NCBI GenBank assembly: GCA_945868435.1
Contig: CAMBLG010000006.1
Coordinates: forward strand, 1 to 64,000
Origin: an uncultured Lachnospiraceae bacterium
Lineage (GTDB): Bacteria > Bacillota > Clostridia > Lachnospirales > Lachnospiraceae
DNA length: 64,000 bases
Direction of reading: 5' to 3'
The notes under the pieces: generated by a model
The model's database searches: none
Seen by the model: only the letters and a program-made list of their open reading frames with translations
Told to the model about the DNA's origin: nothing
Program-made: the position numbers and the translations under genes
Shown: in pieces, positions 61,050 to 64,000 of the stretch
Layout: each line of letters starts with the position of its first letter
Numbering within the stretch: the first letter of the stretch is position 1

Positions 61050-61556
61050 ATGAACAGAGAGACTTATCAAAAAATGACTCAGCCATTTCGAGACAACCCG
61101 AAATTGGCTAAGTCAATACATATTCTGAATAAGCTGCTGACCGGACTGGTGTTTGCGTCCTATCCGGTGCTGCTCCTATATTTATTGTGGAATCGAAGCA
61201 ATGCCTTGTATATGTCCATCGTTGTTCCGCTGGACGGATTTCTGATTGTAAGTGCTTTCCGGTATCTGTTCAATCGCAGAAGACCTTATGAAAGATTTGA
61301 TCTTGCTCCGGTAATCCCCAAGGACACGAAAGGGAAGTCCTTTCCCAGCAGGCATGTGTTTTCCGCTGCTGTCATTGCGGGCACATTTCTGGTACAGTCG
61401 GAACCGGTGTTGGTTCTTTGGGGAATGATCCTAATGGTTGCAGCACTGCTACTTGGCGTCATCCGGGTACTGTCAGGGGTTCATTACATCAGTGATGTGG
61501 TTGCAGCTCTGGTGTGTGCCGGAATTGGTTGGGTGTCATATGGTATTTGGCTTTAA
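61050..61556 (+). CDS. PAP2-family membrane phosphatase
   Basis: The 168-residue membrane protein has the PAP2 phosphatase motifs in order: FNRRRPYERF (motif 1, K/RxxxxxxRP), SFPSRHVFSA (PSGH-like, PSRH) and VLSGVHYISDVVAA (SRxxxxxHxxxD). It should dephosphorylate a lipid phosphate such as undecaprenyl-pyrophosphate or phosphatidylglycerol-phosphate. GAGG before the ATG at 61050 fixes the start. Its last 68 bp overlap the end of a convergent araC-type gene. Confidence 0.88.
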   Translation: MNRETYQKMTQPFRDNPKLAKSIHILNKLLTGLVFASYPVLLLYLLWNRSNALYMSIVVPLDGFLIVSAFRYLFNRRRPYERFDLAPVIPKDTKGKSFPSRHVFSAAVIAGTFLVQSEPVLVLWGMILMVAALLLGVIRVLSGVHYISDVVAALVCAGIGWVSYGIWL

Positions 61557-62382
61557 ATGCCCGGTTAAAGTAGGAGAGATTCTCAAATCCGACCTCTGCA
61601 GCAATATCCAGAATTGTGGAGTCTGAGGAGGTCAGAAGCCGGGAAGCCATGGTCAGCCGGTAATCCTTCAGATAATCAATGAAGGAGGTGCCCATGGTGT
61701 CCTTGAAGTAACGCATAAAGTGTGATTCCGAAAAATCTACGATGGTCGCTACATCTGCAATGGTAATGTGGTTCATATAGTGATTCTCCACATATTTGAG
61801 GATGAGCTTCATCTTGTCCAGTGTTTTTTTGTTTCCGTTGGCAGAACTTAGATTTCGACAGCGGTTATCCAGAATAAACAGAAGCTGATAGAGCTGGCTT
61901 TTTATGAACAGTTCATAGCCCTGCGGTTTTGTCTTACAGATTTCATCACAGGCGTCGATCGGCGTAGCAATATCCTTATAATATGGGTAAACAGGCGTGA
62001 AAATAGTCGGCACGGTAATCCTGCCCGCCAGAAGAGGAGAGAGAAAATTCGTGCTGCAGGAATCCGACTGCTTGGATATCAGCATATTGGGATGAAAAAT
62101 AATGTTCTCATATTCCATGGACTCGTCCGGCAGCTGGTCAATGGAGTGAAGCTGTCCCGGAAGAATCAATGCAATGGTAGGTGCTTTCACCTTGTGGGAC
62201 TTAAAGTCCACCGTGATCTGTCCGCACCCCTTTTTCACATAGATTAATTCCATCTCATCATGCCAGTGCAGCGGTACTCTGGGAAAATCCAGCGGAATCG
62301 AGCACAGATACGTATTATATGGAAATTCCATATCCCCGTGGGTCTTGTCTTCGTGATAGTTTTCGTATTCCAAAATATTCAT
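61489..62382 (-). CDS. AraC-family regulator with cupin sensor domain
   Basis: The 297-residue protein has an N-terminal cupin-type effector domain (residues 15-100, FPRVPLHWHDEMELIYVKKGCGQITVDFKSHKV, then ALILPGQLHSI) and a C-terminal AraC double helix-turn-helix (about 190-290, HITIADVATIVDFSESHFMRYFKDTMGTSFIDYL, VGFENLSYFNRAFKAKYHMTPNQFR). It resembles sugar-responsive regulators. It is divergent from the second glycogen phosphorylase gene (219-bp gap), which may be its target, and converges with the PAP2 gene. Confidence 0.93.
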   Translation of the reverse strand: MNILEYENYHEDKTHGDMEFPYNTYLCSIPLDFPRVPLHWHDEMELIYVKKGCGQITVDFKSHKVKAPTIALILPGQLHSIDQLPDESMEYENIIFHPNMLISKQSDSCSTNFLSPLLAGRITVPTIFTPVYPYYKDIATPIDACDEICKTKPQGYELFIKSQLYQLLFILDNRCRNLSSANGNKKTLDKMKLILKYVENHYMNHITIADVATIVDFSESHFMRYFKDTMGTSFIDYLKDYRLTMASRLLTSSDSTILDIAAEVGFENLSYFNRAFKAKYHMTPNQFRHTPELQPHH

Positions 62383-62601
62383 AATAGGATACTATCATTA
62401 TTTCGGACAAAAATCAATTCCTAGACAAATCAAACAATTATCCTTGCGTAAAGTTGTGAAAAAGTGACAGACACAAAATGATGGAATAAGAAAAATGATA
62501 GGATTGTGTTATTTTATGAGCGGATATGACAAGAAAGAAGGGAAAATAATACCTATAATAAGCTTATCATTCGAACCGAACAAAATTATGGAGGGAAAAT
62601 T
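62383..62601. promoter_or_regulatory. Intergenic region between araC-type gene and second glgP
   Basis: This 219-bp divergent region contains TATAAT at 62554-62559 followed by a long leader with GGAGGG at 62590. No good -35 was found at the proper spacing, consistent with activator-dependent transcription. No operator was recognised. Confidence 0.4.
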
Positions 62602-64000
62602 ATGACACTTTCAAAGGCAGTATCACAGAAATACGCAAAGACCATTGAGAAATGCTCCAATGAGGAAATTTACATCGCTTTGCTTGAGATGGTTAAGACC
62701 ATGGCAGAGGATAAGGTTTCCAACGAAGGAAAGAAGAAGTTATACTACATTTCCGCTGAGTTCTTAATTGGAAAGCTATTGTCCAACAACCTGATCAATC
62801 TTGGCATTTATGATTCCGTAAAGTCTGAGCTTGCCGCTTCCGGCAAGAGCCTGGCTGAGATTGAGGAAATCGAGCTTGAGCCGTCTCTTGGTAACGGTGG
62901 TCTGGGACGTCTGGCTGCCTGCTTTGTAGATTCCATCGCAACCTTGGGCTTGAATGGTGACGGTGTTGGTCTGAATTATCACTATGGACTTTTTAAGCAG
63001 GTATTTGAGAATAACCTTCAGAAGGAGACTCCAAATCCTTGGATTACCGAGAACAGCTGGCTGACCAAGACGGACATCACTTACCCGGTACAGTTTGGTG
63101 GATTTACCGTACAGTCCCGTTTGTATGACATCGATGTTGTCGGATACAATAACCGCACAACAAAGCTGCGTCTGTTTGATATTGAGTCTGTTGACGAGAG
63201 CATTGTTGGAGATACCATTGACTTCAATAAGGATGAAATCGAGAAGAACCTTACCCTGTTCTTATATCCGGATGATTCCGATGACAAGGGACGTCTGCTC
63301 CGTGTATATCAGCAGTATTTCATGGTAAGCAATGCAGCAAGACTGCTCATTGACGAGGCTGTTGCCAAGGGCTCCAACCTGCATGACCTTGCAGATTACG
63401 CTGCTGTACAGATCAATGATACCCATCCTTCTATGGTAATTCCGGAATTGATTCGTCTGCTTCAGGAAAGAGGAATCCTGATGGACGAGGCAATCGAGAT
63501 TGTACAGAAGGTTTGTGCGTACACCAACCATACCATTCTTGCAGAAGCTCTGGAGAAGTGGCCAATCGCATTTTTGGACAAGGCAGTTCCGCAGCTGATG
63601 CCAATCATTCGCGAGCTGGACAACCGTATCCGCGGCAAGGTAAGTGATGAGAGCACCTACATCATCAAGGATGGCCTTGTACACATGGCTCATATGGATA
63701 TCCATTATGGCTACAGTGTAAACGGTGTTGCTTATCTTCACACGGAGATCTTAAAGGACAGCGAGCTGAACAATTTCTATAAGCTCTATCCGGAGAAGTT
63801 CAATAACAAGACCAATGGTATTACCTTCCGCCGCTGGCTGATGTCCTGCAACCCGGAACTGTCTGCAATGATTACAGATCTGATCGGAGAGGGTTGGAAG
63901 AAGGACGCCAATGAGCTGGAGAAGCTTGGAAACTTCGTCAATGATGACGCTGTTTTAGACCGTCTCCTGGCAGTAAAGGCAGGAAAGAAGGCTGAACTGA
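62602..64000 (+). CDS. glgP: Glycogen/alpha-glucan phosphorylase (second copy, cut by window end)
   Basis: The first 466 codons of a second phosphorylase, open to the window edge. GGAGGG precedes the ATG. It has [67 protein letters not shown] and [14 protein letters not shown]. The pyridoxal site lies beyond the window. It differs strongly from the copy at 18560, starting without that protein's longer N-terminus (residue 1 corresponds to about residue 10-15 there). It faces an AraC-type regulator across a 219-bp gap. Probably used for a different glucan or growth condition. Confidence 0.93.
   Translation, partial: MTLSKAVSQKYAKTIEKCSNEEIYIALLEMVKTMAEDKVSNEGKKKLYYISAEFLIGKLLSNNLINLGIYDSVKSELAASGKSLAEIEEIELEPSLGNGGLGRLAACFVDSIATLGLNGDGVGLNYHYGLFKQVFENNLQKETPNPWITENSWLTKTDITYPVQFGGFTVQSRLYDIDVVGYNNRTTKLRLFDIESVDESIVGDTIDFNKDEIEKNLTLFLYPDDSDDKGRLLRVYQQYFMVSNAARLLIDEAVAKGSNLHDLADYAAVQINDTHPSMVIPELIRLLQERGILMDEAIEIVQKVCAYTNHTILAEALEKWPIAFLDKAVPQLMPIIRELDNRIRGKVSDESTYIIKDGLVHMAHMDIHYGYSVNGVAYLHTEILKDSELNNFYKLYPEKFNNKTNGITFRRWLMSCNPELSAMITDLIGEGWKKDANELEKLGNFVNDDAVLDRLLAVKAGKKAEL

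Overview
The window looks like chromosomal DNA from a spore-forming, mid-GC anaerobe of the Clostridia, most likely a Lachnospiraceae (Roseburia/Agathobacter/Blautia-like) gut bacterium. The reasons are the spoVA spore genes, an isoleucine T-box leader, clostridial-type YesM/YesN sugar sensing, a GH3 beta-glucosidase with swapped domains, a TraX-type membrane protein, and dense use of AGGAGG-type ribosome sites with occasional GTG starts. No rRNA, tRNA, CRISPR array, phage or intact insertion sequence was seen. The genus is inference.

Layout. 1-1.9 kb: an AT-rich accessory patch (PPOX flavoprotein, metallo-beta-lactamase-fold hydrolase, GNAT acetyltransferase). 2.1-2.43 kb: an exact 93-bp-period tandem repeat. 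2.5-8.9 kb: DUF6440- and DUF4190-like small proteins, then a TetR / MMPL-RND exporter / secreted coiled-coil protein unit and an MntP-like membrane protein. 9.1-13.6 kb: a divergent LacI regulator and a xylulokinase / fucose-isomerase-fold isomerase operon with two matching operator palindromes. 13.8-14.6 kb: a YjbR protein and a 5'-truncated nuclease. 14.7-28.3 kb: housekeeping genes (T-box and ileS, glycogen phosphorylase, traX, dnaE, pfkA, an RlmB-like methyltransferase, a relQ-type alarmone synthetase). 28.2-34.0 kb: a split ThrE-type exporter, spoVAA-spoVAB, a chemoreceptor remnant, flotillin and spoVAC. 34.0-38.7 kb: a c-di-GMP phosphodiesterase-like protein, a membrane protein, a cupin, LysR and metF. 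38.8-51.8 kb: a carbohydrate block (GH3, GntR, AEC transporter, sensor kinase, lipoprotein sugar sensor, response regulator, and a complete sugar ABC importer). 51.8-57.7 kb: a large unknown protein with a possible cyclic-nucleotide-binding-like N-terminus, a pullulanase remnant, a chemoreceptor and trmO. 57.8-64 kb: apt, spoVAD-spoVAE, TetR, an Asn/Thr-rich lipoprotein, PAP2, AraC and a second glycogen phosphorylase that runs off the window.

How the genes work together. Two themes dominate. First, the dipicolinate-channel genes spoVAA-AB, spoVAC and spoVAD-AE are scattered over three places about 3 and 25 kb apart, yet each unit is preceded by a good match to a sigma-G promoter (GNATA, 17-18 bp, NATACTR). 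They therefore probably form one forespore regulon. Second, carbohydrate sensing and use: a histidine kinase, a membrane-anchored sugar-binding lipoprotein and an AraC-type response regulator sit directly before an importer whose own binding protein is a paralogue of the sensor lipoprotein. This suggests a three-component sugar switch. Glycogen/starch turnover is represented by two different phosphorylases and the corpse of a pullulanase.

The least explained items are the 93-bp repeat, the 746-residue protein at 51.87 kb, and the DNA hairpin inside the start of the small gene at 30.95 kb. Promoters, operators and terminators were found by eye.
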